A DNA stretch of 64,000 bases. Source: Nereocystis luetkeana (taxonomy: Eukaryota; Sar; Phaeophyceae; Laminariales; Laminariaceae). The stretch covers positions 1,828,287 through 1,892,286 of the forward strand of contig JARUPZ010000030.1 in the NCBI GenBank assembly GCA_031213475.1, in the 5' to 3' direction. The notes under the pieces were generated by a model. It worked only from the letters and a program-made list of their open reading frames with translations. It made no database searches and was not told the origin of the DNA. Every line of letters starts with the position of its first letter. Position 1 is the stretch's first letter. The translations under genes were made by a program, and so were the position numbers. Shown in pieces: positions 1 to 54,584 of this stretch.

Positions 1-919
1 AACCCCTCGATCATGAAAACAGCATTCTTTTAGATGTTCGGGCACTTCTGAAGAAGTTTGCCAGACGTGGCGGACTTACGGCGGCTGCACGCCACCTCGT
101 ACATGCGTAGCCATCGTTGACCTGCTCAGTGAATGAGACAGGCTAAGTTGCTGGTCACTCCTGCGCCTACGTAGCAAGGTGCGGGCCAATTTTACCCTTG
201 AAAATCATGATTGGAGCGATGGTGGAAAGGCTGGAATCAAGACGTTTACGTACCGGTACTATTAACGTTACATCACAGCAGTTACAAAACTAGTAGTTGT
301 TGTGCATGCATTCGTAGACAATCCAGCATCTATAAAATTAATAAACAACAGCTGAGAGATGGAGGATTCCGTCGAAACTCATCTTTTGCTAGCTGTGTGT
401 GGTGAAATATTTATCATACTCGTACGTGCAACTACTCCTACGCGGCTGTGTTTTCTCCATCAAAACGATGAAGGTTGTTTTGGTACTGTCCATATATTGA
501 TAGATATTATATACCGTGTATTGATAGATATTATACATCCGCCACGATTACGTACTGTATGTATACATTGTATTTGGTACATATAATGTACCTGGTATCC
601 TGGCACTTACTGGTACCCGTATTAAATACCAGGTGTCTGGTATTAATATTAAAATTACGGGGGACCATAGTAGATAGGACCAAATCTTGTTAGTAAAAAT
701 AATAAAACATGTAGGTTTTTGTGCGTACCGCATGTCCTGTTTACTCTTTTTTTGTCCCCCGTATTATTATTTGCAAGTTTCTAGACTGCGCGCTATCATA
801 TCATATTCGTATGACGTCGGTCGCTGTCCGACACACGCCTCTTTATTTTCTCTTTTTTTCTCACCTCTCTCGGCCCTGCATTTTTTTTTTTTTTTTCGCC
901 GTTGACTTGCGCTCAACAG
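1..919. other. Upstream intron or 5' region of GCN5
   Basis: No exon of the acetyltransferase could be recognised here. The stretch holds a MITE-A copy (654-766) and one TACCTGGTA word (589-597). It ends in a pyrimidine-rich tract (about 830-900) leading to the CAG acceptor at 917-919. The missing N-terminal part of the gene is presumably before the window. Confidence 0.5.
654..766 (+). mobile_element. MITE-A copy 1
   Basis: Starts ATTACGGGGGACCATAG and ends GTCCCCCGTATTA. Internal GGACCAAAT, TTAGTAAAAAT and GGTTTTTGTG blocks match the other copies. The right arm has diverged (CTCTTTTTTTG replaces the usual CTATG). Confidence 0.8.
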
Positions 920-1873
920 GAAATATTCCACCAACAACTACCGAAGATGCCCAAGGAGTATATCGTTCGCCTCGTGTTCGACCGCAAGCACCGCTCAATC
1001 GTGCTGACGAAGAATGGAACACCTATCGGAGGGATTACGTACCGGGCGTTTGAGGAGCAGAAGTTTGGGGAGATCGCCTTCTGCGCGGTCGCCAGCAGCT
1101 CTCAGGTAAACGCGCATGTAGCATGTGACCTGAGGATCACGCATGCAAAGCAATGAATGCATGCCCTATGCATCTATATATACATCTGAATAACGGTATA
1201 CGTACGAACCTGATCCGATGGAATTTCTTCTTTAAGTGGAAGACTGAAGTGGCGACACAGAGAGCAATGCGGGTCCTTTGTTTGGTTTGTTAAGTGGTGC
1301 TGGAAGGACTGCTGTATTTACAGCAACACGTTGTTTTCGGAGATTTACACGTGCTGTGATGACTTCAACCTTATTTATTGGTTGGTTGATACTCGGGTTC
1401 GAAGCTCGTGCTGCCTTAGTTCGTTTTTTTCGTTGTGCTGTTTGTGTTTCGTGTGTGTGTTTATTTGTTTCAGCGCTTTGTGGCCACCCCTCCCTCCGCC
1501 GGCGTCGCGCTTCCGTACTTCTCTCTCTCAACTGTTGTCCCACCATCGCTGCCGCTGCCGCCACCGCCATTACTACCACCACCCCACCAACATCACCACC
1601 AACACCCCACCAACACCACCTCCACCACTAACACCAACTCCAACACCACCACCGCCTCCACCACCATCACCGCCACATCATTTTCGCTGCTTTTGTTGTT
1701 GGTTCCACCTCAGGTCAAGGGTCACGGAAGCCGGCTGATGAACGAGCTAAAGAAGGTGGCCGTCCGGACCGGCCTTTCGCACTTCCACACCTACGCGGAC
1801 AACTACGCCATCGGGTACTTCGCCAAGCACGGATTTACCAAGAACCTCACCATGTCTCGCGACCGTTGGTGAG

Positions 1874-1908
<35 letters not shown>

Positions 1909-4900
1909 ACCCACCCCCTCATGCGACTCGCCCAACACCTCACGGCGCTTCGCGCTTGGTGCGAGCAATGTCTGCGTGTTCGGTGAAAACCCGACGTGCT
2001 CCGTCCCGGCATTGTAGGGATGCGAGGGTCTGTGGTCATACGACTACGGCCATGCGTGAGATCGAGTGCATGGCGATGAGTCCAGGCGCTTCGCGCTTTT
2101 TGGAGTAAGCATTGTCTGCCTGGTCGGTGGCAACCTGTAGTGCTCCGTCCGCACAGCGGGAATGCGAGGGTCTATGGTCATGCATACGACCGCAGTACGT
2201 ATGAACACTGCTGTGTGCTCACAGTCCTCGTATGCATAGACTGTTGAAAACATCAAGGTTGTCGTTCGGTTCGGTCGATATCGAGCCCCCCCCNNNNNNN
2301 NNNNNNNNNNNNNNNNNNNNNNNNNNNNNNNNNNNNNNNNNNNNNNNNNNNNNNNNNNNNNNNNNNNNNNNNNNNNNNNNNNNNNNNNNNNNNTCACCCC
2401 CCTTTGTGCGGAGTTGAGGTTTTCCCCGCATAAAAATGATCTGAGGGCGTTTCCAAACATGATCGAAATCTAAAATCTGAAATCAAAAGTCGAAATGATA
2501 CTATTACGGGGGGCCATAGTTAACAGGACCAAATATTGTTTGTAAAAAATGGTCAAACATATAGGTTTTTATATATACCATGGGTCCTGTTAACTATGGC
2601 CCCCCGTAATAGTAATATATAAACAAGGCGCTGATTGGCCCCCGGCCCAAACCTGTTCCCCTTCGTTTTCTTAGGTTCCGAGAAAATGAACGATTTTCAA
2701 CTCGATGCAAAAAAAAAAAAAATACGTTGACGGTTGAAAATCGAAAAGCAAATCGAAAGCACGAAAGGCAACAATTCAGCGCGTCCTACTGGTCAGCGCA
2801 GCCACGTCAAAATGTCACATCAGGACCGCCGCACACAGCATCCAACCCACAGCTATTAATAGCACGGCAACACAGCCGCACAGGCCCCCCCCCGTAAACA
2901 GCCAGCAGGCGAACCACGACACCAGCCCCGACGTTGTCGGGCCTTTTTGTTTCCCGGCGTTCGAGCCAAAGCGAGCATAGTTCAAGGAAAAAATTCAGGA
3001 TAATGCCCCCGAGAGCAAGGTCGGAATTTCGTTCTCGCTAATGATTTCAAGTTTTTTCTTGGGTGCGTCAACGTCGGACGCGCCACCACCTCCATGCGAG
3101 GCCAAACGAAGTCCCGGAATCGAATTGCCTTTTGCGTTTGCCTGCTTCTGTGGTGGGTCTGTGTTGCCGAGCGCTAGATTGCTGGCGTGTGTGCACAGTT
3201 GCGACCTGCCCGAGTAGGTTGTGCTGCCCGTTGCTTTTCGCCTGGGTTTTCTATTTTCACTTTTCGATTCTGTTCGGGCACATCGCCTAACTTTTGTCAA
3301 AATCGAAAGGACTTCGATTTTCGACTCCGGTATTTCGATTCTGATTCGACACGCCCTCAAGCGACCGCCAGCCGTGGTGACCGCCAAAAAGAAGATAAAA
3401 AAAAATGGTGGTACCGTGGTCGTCTACTGGCTGACGCAGTGCGAGGCGTGTTTTTACAGCGTCGTCGCCAACCGACGCCAACCAGGGGGTGGGGGGGGGG
3501 GGGGTTCTTGTGTCATTGTGAGATCATGGTTTTCAATGCGAATGCGGATTCCTGGTGTTGACGGCGCCAAGAGTTATGAATAGTTGCCTGGCTTCGCTTC
3601 CTTTCATTTTTTTTCGCTTTTTATTATCCTTTGCCTCCCTGTAGATGGTATGCTCATCTCGCTTTCTTCGTTTTTTTCGCTTGGTATGAAAGCTCCCCAC
3701 CCACCACCCCTCCCGTTAGTTGCATGTTCTCTCTCTTTTTTAACGTGGGGTTTTCCAAAACCGCGCTGGCTTCCTTACTTTTCTCGCAGACGTTGCTTGT
3801 TCAACCCCTCCCCCGCCCCGCCCCCCCTCCCCCGTCCCCTTATTTTATGCTCCCTCGCTTTTCAACGTGTTTTTTTTTTTAATCGCGAAGACCTGCTTAT
3901 TATTTTCGCAGGCGTGTTTGTTAAACCCCCCCCCCCCCCCCGACCCCTTCTTGTATATTCTGTTTTTTTTTTAACGTGTTGTTTGCCCAGGCGTGAAGGA
4001 GGCGGGGTGGACGGAGGAGGAGCTTAACGCGCAGAACCGTCGGAAGAGCGACCGGGATGCCCTCGCGACCAACAAGGAGCTCCTATCGCTGTGGAGAGAG
4101 ATCGAGAAGCATGACCAGGCGTGGCTGTTCCGCGAGCCGGTGGACCTGACGGAGGTGCCGGACTACCTCCAAGTCGTCGCGCACCCGATGGGTGAGCTGG
4201 CGGTGATGGGGGTGGCGGGGCGGGGGGTGTTGGTGTTGGCTGTGGGGGAATGCTGTGATAGGTGGTGGTGGGTGGTGGTAGGTGGTGGTCACTGTTTAAG
4301 AGCTGTCGGTTCAAGATACAGTAAGTACTACGGTAGTTGAAGAGAGGCGAAATATAGCTTTCTGTCTCACGGTCGTACTACACGGCTATCATGTGCTGGT
4401 ATATATTACCCATTCCGGTTTAAGAGAAGTTAGGGTTTTTAGATTGGTCAGACATGCCTGAACCCACCCACCCACCCCCCCCCCCCCCCGTAAGCCGTGA
4501 CCCGTATATGGCTACCACATGCTGGTTTGGTATATATATATATTGGCCCTTCCGGTTGGAGAGAAATTTCGGGGGGGGGGGTTAAGAGGAGTTCGGGTTT
4601 AAGAGAGGTTAGACATGCCTGACACACACCCTCCCTTACACGCCGTGACCCCCCCCCCCCCCCCCCCCACACCCCGCTGCCTGGTCGGTGAAAACCCGAC
4701 GTGCCCCGTCCCGGCATTGTAGGGATGCGAGGGTCTATGGTCATACGACTACGGCCATGCATGACAATGAGTACACCCCCCCCCCCCCCACCCCCCCCCA
4801 CTGCACGACCAAAATCCGCAAAAAACGAATCTGGCAGATTTGAGCCAGATCAGGGAGAACCTGGAAGAGATGGACCCCAAGCCCCACTACGAGAACAAGC

Positions 4901-5031
4901 AACGAATGCGCCTGGACCTGGACTTGATGATCGAGAACTGCAAGAAGTATAACGCGGAGGACACGGAGTTTTGGGCCGCCGCGGACGCCCTGGAGAGGTT
5001 CATCGCCGAGATCTTCAGCCGAAAGCCATGA
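920..5031 (+). CDS. GCN5: GCN5-type histone acetyltransferase with bromodomain, 5' partial
   Basis: Nuclear lysine acetyltransferase, the catalytic subunit of SAGA/ADA-type complexes, which acetylates histone H3 tails from acetyl-CoA. Exons seen: 920-1105, 1714-1868, 3991-4191, 4838-5031 (TGA stop), all with GT-AG borders. Exon 1 reads [15 protein letters not shown] and FGEIAFCAV; by family alignment the Glu of FGEI is the catalytic base. The acetyl-CoA loop Q-VKGHGS spans the first junction, and [16 protein letters not shown] follows. Exons 3 and 4 encode the bromodomain ([26 protein letters not shown], and [10 protein letters not shown] with the acetyl-lysine-binding Asn). Exon 2 ends in phase 2 and exon 3 begins with two bases of a codon, so an intervening exon carrying the usual GYIKDY region is missing, probably in the N gap. 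The N-terminus lies outside the window. The family assignment is firm; the gene model is incomplete. Confidence 0.93.
1915..2062 (+). repeat. Repeat R copy 1
   Basis: Carries the R core (CATGCGACTCGCC, CGGCGCTTCGCGCTTGGTG, GGTGAAAACCCGACGTGCTCC, GGGATGCGAGGGTCT, CATACGACTACGGCCATGC). A run of about 35 C lies directly before it, starting 6 bp inside the GCN5 exon-2 donor. Confidence 0.85.
2063..2200 (+). repeat. Repeat R, degenerate second copy
   Basis: Tandemly follows R copy 1. It keeps CAGGCGCTTCGCGCTT, ATTGTCTGCCTGGTCGGTG, GTGCTCCGTCC and GAATGCGAGGGTCTATGGTC, but has many substitutions. Confidence 0.7.
2294..2393. other. Assembly gap of 100 N
   Basis: Exactly 100 N, the usual placeholder for a gap of unknown length. 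It is entered from a run of C (2286-2293), suggesting the assembly broke at a poly-C tract. It lies in the GCN5 intron where family comparison requires at least one more exon. Confidence 0.97.
2501..2612 (+). mobile_element. MITE-A copy 2 (near-consensus)
   Basis: Well-preserved copy. The terminal inverted repeats TTACGGGGGGCCATAGTTAA and its complement are flanked by TA on both sides, and about 27 bp at each end pair. It fits a Tc1/mariner (Stowaway-like) non-autonomous element by target duplication and size. It lies in the GCN5 intron after the gap. Confidence 0.9.
4676..4800 (+). repeat. Repeat R copy 2 with poly-C tail
   Basis: Truncated 5' copy starting TGCCTGGTCGGTGAAAACCC and ending GACAATGAGTACACCC followed by two C runs. 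The tail sits about 40 bp before the CAG acceptor of the last GCN5 exon, so it may act as part of that intron's pyrimidine tract. Confidence 0.87.
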
Positions 5032-6289
5032 CACGGTTTTTGACGAAACAGATGTTGGTTGTATTACGACTATTAGTAGAAAAAAGAGTGAATGGCGTCA
5101 GCAAGAAAAAAAAAAAGCATCTACGGCCAAAGATGTTTTTTGTTTTTTTGTTTTTTGTTGTTGTTTTTTCCGAACAGTGACGTCACGACGTTCTGTCTGT
5201 GGGTGTCCGTGACCCCGACGTTGTTGGTCGCCCGACCAGGATTTTTTTTCTTGACAAATCGAAAAATTCCTTTAAAAAAACAAAAAAACCGAACATTATA
5301 GGAGCACTGACTGCCGTCACCAAATGCCCTCGTGTGGTGGTAGTGGTACATTGGTTGTTTTTTTTTGGAATGGAAAACCGATCGCATTCGTTGTTACATA
5401 CCCAAGGCGTAGAGCAGCGGCGGTACGTACGCAGACGGCACCGGTACGTACTGTACGCACGAAGCATATATTCTGTGCGAGTACGCCCGAAAGAGCAACG
5501 CTTGTTTTTGTTTGATCTTTGGAGGGGTGGGGGTGGAGGGGGGGCTCGTTCAATTATTGGTATTGTTGACAACAGGGCGAGTTTTTTCTCTCTCTTTTTT
5601 TTTTTTTTTTTTTCTGTGGTGCGTGCGTCCATCAAGCGTGCGTTCGAGCGTGCGCGCACGCGTGTGTGTCCCTCCGTCCGTCCTTCCGTCCGTCTGTCTG
5701 TCTGGCTTTTTCGTCTACATGAGCGCATGCTTGTTTTTCTCTTTTAGCCGAAAACGTCCTTGAGGCAAAAAAGTAGACGACGCTACTGTAGTTGGGTGTG
5801 TTCCGTGTGCGCTTGGCGGCGGGTTGGGGGTGGGGAGGGAGGCCATTCCGCCGCAGGATTCGAAAAATAAGCAAAGAAAAAATGGGAAGGGGGGTGGGAA
5901 GGTTGGGGGGGGCGGGGTACCCATGTTATGCATGGCAGGGGCCGTATGACCCGGGAGGGGGGTCAGGGGCCGGGGGGGGGGTCAGATGTGCAGGTTGCCC
6001 CCGACGCAGTGATTGGAAGAACCGAGTCGGAGTGCACCCCGGCACAGCACAACTTACAAGGCAGGCAGGCAAGCAAGCAGACAGGATGGCAAGCAAGCAG
6101 GCGCGGGGCGGGGGGGGGTAGGGCGTACATAGGACCTGTTTACGTACAGCAGTGGTATTCCCGCAATGTATCGTGACGTGCCAAACAAGAGGCTTATTGC
6201 TTGCGAGCTGTTTTTTTTCTTTCTCGCTTGTTGTGTATATAGTGTGTTGTCTGTGTGGCGTGTTTTTTGTTGTTTTTGCCAGAAATCAC

Positions 6290-7655
6290 AGGCAAGGAAG
6301 ATCACGATTGTTTTGGCGCCTTATTGCTGTGCCAGGTATGCTACGATGCCTCAGCAGCTGCTGTACTATTATAGGTACGAATACCCACAGCAGCAGTAGC
6401 GGAGTGGTTGTTTCAGAGACTGTTCTTCTTTTTTTGTTTGGTTGGTTGGTTGCTCACGGCTTGCGGGCCCCTTGCGCCATTTGTATAGCAGCACAGGAAT
6501 GTTTTACAGTAGAGCGTATTGCTTTGCTTTTGAAGTGGGTACCTCTCGGAGCGTAGGTGAGCTCACTTGAAGAAGCATCTGCGATCGAGCTGAAGAGCCC
6601 TAATCGGCGGTGGGGGGAGAAAAAGCACACGTGTAGGAACCGACCTGAAGAGATAGGCTTATTTTCCTGGAGAGTTCTGCTCTGCTTCTATTGGTGCGGC
6701 CGGCTCCGTACGCGAGCGAGCAAAGAGTGGTTCCTGTTTCGACAGGAGCGCAGGATTCTGTTGTCCGGGAGTTGTGCTTGGCTCTGCCGTTGCCTTCTGC
6801 GGGGCTCCCATGTTTACGCGATTGACCCCCTGGTCATTAGCAGCGCATTCAAAGGTGTTGTAGAGAAGGGATGCTTCAATTTCGGTTTGGCTGGTGCAGG
6901 CTTCAAACAAACGCGTTGGTACGTACGTAGCGCTTTTGAAACCGTTTTGGGATAGCGGCTGGCTCAGTGGACACAGGCACATTATGTGTGTGGGAATGTT
7001 CCCGGAGAGGCCTGGAAGGGTCGCAGCGGCGCCGGGGGGGGGGGGGGAGCAAGGGGGGGGGTGAGGACGACAAAACAAAAATGTTGTGCAATATTGGCGG
7101 TAAATGTGTGGGGGGGGGGGGGGCGGGGAGGGGAGGGGGGTCGGCGGGTGGGCGGCTGTCGGCGCGAAAAGAGAGGAAGATCACGATTGGTGGTGCTTCG
7201 CTGCTTGCCGTATTATACCACGGCAGCAGCAGGTGTTTTAGAGTGCTGCTTTTGTTCGCTTGGCTGCGTGCGACGGCCCTACGGGGTTCGTGTGCTGTTT
7301 GGTAGCAAAAGCACAGGTGTGAGGTAAGAGAGTTTTGCATTGCTTTGCTGTTGGACGCTTGCGGGCTCTTTGCACGAGTGGGTCCTTGTTTTGCAGTTCG
7401 AGAGCAAGCAGCACAGGAGCGCTGTGGAGAGTTCTTGCTTTGTGCGAAACAACGAAATAATAGCAGCGCAAGTCATGAATGTTCCAGAGAGTGGGGTGCT
7501 TTGCTTTCCTGTTGCCTGCTTCCGGCTTCAACCGCGACAATATAGCGCTTTTGGAACCATTCGGGCTAACGACCGACTCAATGGACCCAGGCACATGATG
7601 CCTGTGGCCTGTGGATATGCCCCCGGAGAAGCTTGGAAGTATCGCACAGCGGCGG
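6290..7655 (+). repeat. Diverged tandem duplication (about 6290-7035 and 7175-7655)
   Basis: The two halves share, in the same order, GGAAGATCACGATTG, GACGCTTGCGGGC/CGGCTTGCGGGC, AGCAGCACAGGA, TAGCGCTTTTG(G)AACC, CAATGGACCCAGGCACAT / CAGTGGACACAGGCACAT, and a CCCGGAGAgGCcTGGAAG-like end followed by a G-rich run. Copy 2 is shorter. No coding frame is conserved between them. Confidence 0.75.
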
Positions 7656-9529
7656 AAAGGCGGGGGGGGGGGGGGAGGGAGACCACCCCAGAGAAGCTAG
7701 GAAGGAAGGGTGGTAGCGGCGGCGGAGGGGCGAGACAACGACGTGCGACGGAACGGGGAATGGAAACACTCCGCGGTATCGGCGGTCCATGAGGGGTGGG
7801 GGCTGAGCGACGTCCGATTGTGAATAGAACCCTGAGTATCCGTTTTGTTTTCCTTCAGGACGGTAATATAGCTTGCCAAGTAGCAATGCGAGGGACGACT
7901 TTAATTCAAGGAGCGTGGAGTTAAGGCTGGTTCTTGTTTTTCTATTAAATGCGTACCAGGCAGGAGTTACTGGGAGGGGGAGGGCTGTTTGTGCATGTGT
8001 GCGTAAGAAAGGGTGTGTGGGAGGGAGACGGAGGAAAGAAGGCAGAAAAAAACGAACCTTGAAAGTACTCGTCATTTATTTGGGGAAATATCGTTCATTT
8101 GACAATATTTTTTGTCGCCGAAATCGCCTTGGACGGGGGGGGGGGGCGTGCGGGGTGGTCCCCTAAAACCTCACCAGCCAGCCGCCCAAGTTTGTAAAAG
8201 CCTCACAATCAAAGCGTTTCGATGGCCTCATTCTTCGACCCGTTCATGCCTCTTTTGCCCTCATGCCGGGTGTTGTCCCTATGACAAGGCTCTTATTCTT
8301 ACTCCGCCCACCACCCACGCCAACCACAATTATTTAGACAACTAACTGCTCTCGACTATTAATAATACAATGGATGAACCTGTGAAGCAGCTCACGAATG
8401 CCTACTCGATGGTCACCGAGTACTCTTTCTTGATAGCATAGCACACCGGGGGAACGATACACAATAATTATTGTCACAGGTAGTACCGAGAGAGGGGGGA
8501 GGGCTCAGGTGGTCGTGCGTGCATCCGGTGTTTCTTCGAAATTATCAAGGCCGCGAGCTCCTCCATCCAGGTTTCAGTGGGCGTTTTTGGAGGGTCAAAG
8601 ACCCGACAGATCAGAACATGTTTTTTCCTGTTTCTCGATGCCCCATTTTTACAACTACCTACCTTACGAGCTGTTCCCTAGTTTTTTTCTGGGACCCGAA
8701 GTCTAAACGTCACACTAGGTAAAGAGTCTTGCAATTATCCTCGACAAGAGGGTGGAAGTGTGGGCCTTTACCAGGACCAAACATTTTTGGTAGTAGTAGT
8801 AGTAGTAGTAGTCGATCGAATGGGCCCGTAAGGATTGACCATTATCAGTACTCACCAAGGGTAGGGCCGCCGCCGCCGCAGCAGCAGCAGCAGTGTAGTG
8901 CGTGCGCTCGATTGGAACAGACAGGGATAGAAACGCCCGGAGGACACACGAATACTCATGACTCGCAACGAGAGTATTTTCGATTTTCGATCCGTGAGTG
9001 CGCGATGAATCTACCACCCGGAACACTCGTGGAGGTTCTACGAGTGTGACACACACGTAAAAGCTTGCTTTTCCTCTCTAGATCGGGGGGTGGGAGACAG
9101 GAGAAAGCAGAAAAATATGTACCCGACACTTTTCTCCTTCGTGACCGCTTCCTCTCTTCTCTCGATACCACCCACCGTACATACCTGGTACCAGGATTTG
9201 ATACACATCGGTACAACAGCAAGAAAAAGAGGGGGAGCAGCAGCAGCAGCAGCAGTGTAGCCACTTGCGAGCAGAGAGCTACACATATACCCCCGAAACG
9301 CCTCCTTACAATCAACGCCTTCATAACCCCTTCCAAACCCCCAGGCAAAAATGCCCGCCAGCATGAATGTCCTCCAGGAACCATCCCGCCAATCACACAA
9401 CATACCCACACCCACCAGGTGACACCACCAAAATTTCCCAAAGCTCCGACATATGGCGTCATGATTCACTTTTGTACAGTATAACTAGTAGCAGTGCATC
9501 ACCTGTTAATAGCTCCTCACCTGCCGCAG

Positions 9530-9690
9530 TGAGAAGAGTTTGTGCAGGGTCTGCATATATATTTCATTCGTGGTGCACTCCTACAAGAACCCAGGAAACT
9601 CGTGCTTGGATCATGCACAGACCATACGGCTCCCACCCGGCAACATGAGCTGTAGATCATACAGACCATACAGATCATTAATATATATTA
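9530..9690 (-). repeat. Repeat H copy 1
   Basis: On the minus strand it reads GATCTGTATGG...CATGTTGCCGGGTGGGAGC...TTTCCTGGGTT...CCTGCACAA...GCGGCAGGTGA. This matches, in order, the plus-strand sequence at 32318-32490. Confidence 0.75.
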
Positions 9691-9720
9691 TGCCCTGAAA
9701 TACCTTGTTATTAGGGAACA

Positions 9721-9832
9721 TATTACGGTGGACCATAGTAAATAGGACCGAAACATTGTTAAGAAAAAAAAGCGAAGCATACAGGTTTTTGTGTGTACCG
9801 TAGGTCCTGTTTAATATGGTCCTCCGTAATAT
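9721..9832 (+). mobile_element. MITE-A copy 3
   Basis: TA-flanked TTACGGTGGACCATAG ... TATGGTCCTCCGTAA, with the internal GGTTTTTGTGTGTACCGTAGG block. Confidence 0.9.
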
Positions 9833-9837
9833 TAGTA

Positions 9838-9930
9838 GTGATCAGGACCAAATACGCTCGGTAAAAATACTGGAATATATAGTTTTTTGTGTCTATGATG
9901 GGTCCTGATTACTATGGCCCCTCTTAGTAG
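9838..9930 (+). mobile_element. MITE-A-like fragment
   Basis: GATCAGGACCAAATACG, GGTAAAAATAC, TAGTTTTTTGTGTCTATGATGGGTCCTGATTACTATGGCCCCTC follows the MITE-A internal order, but the left terminal repeat is missing and the right end is degraded. Confidence 0.6.
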
Positions 9931-10547
9931 TATTTACAGCGGGAATGGTCTGCAGATGATCTGTCCGAGGAATGAAAACTCCCGTTCGGAACGGATAAGA
10001 TGGCCATGGCAAATACAATGAGTGACCGCCCCTCCCGCGTACCGGTTGACGACCTGACCTCCAACAAAAAAGTACGCCGCCGTCTGCCGACAAAAAGCCC
10101 CCAGTATCCATCTACACCGACTGGGAGCCACGACCTTTACCCGCGAGCAGGTCAGGGAGTGAGTTGAGTGAGTGCACCAAGAACGGCCCCACGCCGTCTG
10201 GGGACGAGAAAAAAACAGATCCCTTTCACCACCCACCACCCCCGCGAGTCAAGTATGTATTGTTGGTTCACGACATGAAAAAAAAAAATGCCGATTTTTT
10301 CGATATTGCAAACGAAAGATGATGGGAAAAAAAAGGATGAGCGACATGCACATGCATCACATTTCTTCTGGTCCTCGCTTCTCCCCACTCCCCCCTTCCT
10401 CACAAGAATAAAAAATCCTCCTGGTGGGGGAAAACCAAAGAAACAAACCCCTCTAAAAAACGCTCACAACATAAAAAACGATTTAGTTACTATAAATACT
10501 CAAAATAGGTCCCCCCCCCCTAGACCCCCAGAGGGTGATCATGCGTG

Positions 10548-28024
<17,477 letters not shown>

Positions 28025-28474
28025 GGTGCACGCCTTGCTTGTACTTCGCACCCACTTGTGGCGAAGGTTCCCCCTCTAGATGTGGGGTGGGTCACGAAAC
28101 ACGAAAACCACCCGAAAAAATCCCAGCGGAGTTTCCGATAGTGTAAAGCCTTTCAAATAACCCTTGAACTCCCGTCTAGGTTTTTTTTCGAGCACTCCAT
28201 CGAAAAAGAAAGAGAGAGAGCCACATACAGAGGTATTCACGTACCGAGGCTCGGGGCTGAAACCACAGCTGCTGTACCACTGGATCGTCCGAACGTCTGC
28301 GTGTTTTATTTTCGTCGGTATCGTGCGTCCTTCAGGAGAAGAAAGCAAGCGAGACAGGCCTTAAATCTGCCGCACTGCTCGTTTTCTACTACTGGGCCTA
28401 CTACTGCTTTCACTATTACTGCTGCTGCTGCGGTACACACAGAGAAGAACGAGAGCAGCCCGCTTCGGGCTCCG
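28025..28474. promoter_or_regulatory. Divergent SRP54 / NSF upstream region
   Basis: 450 bp between the two start codons (SRP54 ATG at 28024 on minus, NSF ATG at 28475 on plus). It must hold both 5' UTRs and either two promoters or one bidirectional promoter. No TATA box stands out. The NSF-proximal part has a TACTGCTGCTGCTGC run. Confidence 0.6.
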
Positions 28475-53802
<25,328 letters not shown>

Positions 53803-54107
53803 CGACCCCGATATTTTGCTGTGTAATACCACTCTCGGGCCGGAATGTCTGAGGACCGTTGGGTACTGATATTTCGACACCAACGGTTCTCATGAATGTT
53901 CCCGTTTAGAGCGGTGTTGTACGTATCGACTCGTCGTGCAGGCAGTAGAAAGCAGAGGCCGTACTTCGGCGGTGTTGTTAGTTATTTTAATCAGTCTGGC
54001 CAACCATTCTAGCCAACCAATCTATTCGCAGTCATCCAATATATTCGACCCAACCGATCAACCAATCAGTTGATCGATCAATGAATCAACCAGCCAATGT
54101 GGCGTGT

Positions 54108-54335
54108 TTTGGAAGGGGAGGAGGTGCACTCGATATTACGCACGGCCGTAGTCGTATGACCATAACCCCTCCCTCGCATCCCTACGATGTCGGGACGGAG
54201 CACGTCGGGTTTTCACCGACCAGGCAGACATTGCTTGCTTGCACCAAGCGCGAAAGACCGTGAGATGTCGGGCGAGTCGCATGAAGGGTGAGCTGCATCC
54301 TACTAAGAACCGCTTTTGGGCGGACTTCGGGGGGC
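54108..54335 (-). repeat. Repeat R copy 12 (near full length)
   Basis: GGAGGTGCACTCGATATTACGCACGG, the R core in reverse, GGGCGAGTCGCATGAAGGGTGAGCTGCATCC, then TACTAAGAACCGCTTTTGGGCGGACT. Confidence 0.9.
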
Positions 54336-54584
54336 GGGCTTATACTAGTGTGTTGCTAATAATGGTAGCTGTCTGTGGTCTGTGGGTGGAGGCGCAACCC
54401 GGCGACGTGGTTTCTGGATGCTGTGCGTTATGGTAACTCACCCGTTTTTGTTATCGGAGCCGCGTTTGACGAGATCGTGAGGGAAGAAGACGGGGAGATA
54501 AGAGAAGAGAGAAGGATTTTTTATTTTTATTTTTGCATCCCCCCCCCCCCCCCCCCCACGCGTTGCCCCCCCTTCGAAACGATG

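Larger units (their letters stand above)
5032..10547. other. Convergent intergenic region, GCN5 / SRP54
   Basis: Both flanking genes end here (GCN5 stop at 5029-5031, SRP54 stop at 10550-10548). No open frame with family resemblance was found on either strand. Contents: T-rich runs, (TCCG)n near 5668-5706, a diverged duplication (6290-7655), AGT and CAG runs (8793-8813, 8874-8893, 9236-9255), repeat H (9530-9690) and MITE-A (9721-9832) with a partial neighbour. Confidence 0.6.

Noticed and set aside
3..110. Open frame at the window edge (LDVRALLKKFARRGGL)
   Set aside because: Only about 36 codons, cut by the window border, no resemblance to the GCN5 N-terminal region or another family I know.
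1747..2108. Gly-rich and Pro-rich frames over the C run after GCN5 exon 2
   Set aside because: Shadows of the poly-C tract and repeat R; the real exon ends at 1868.
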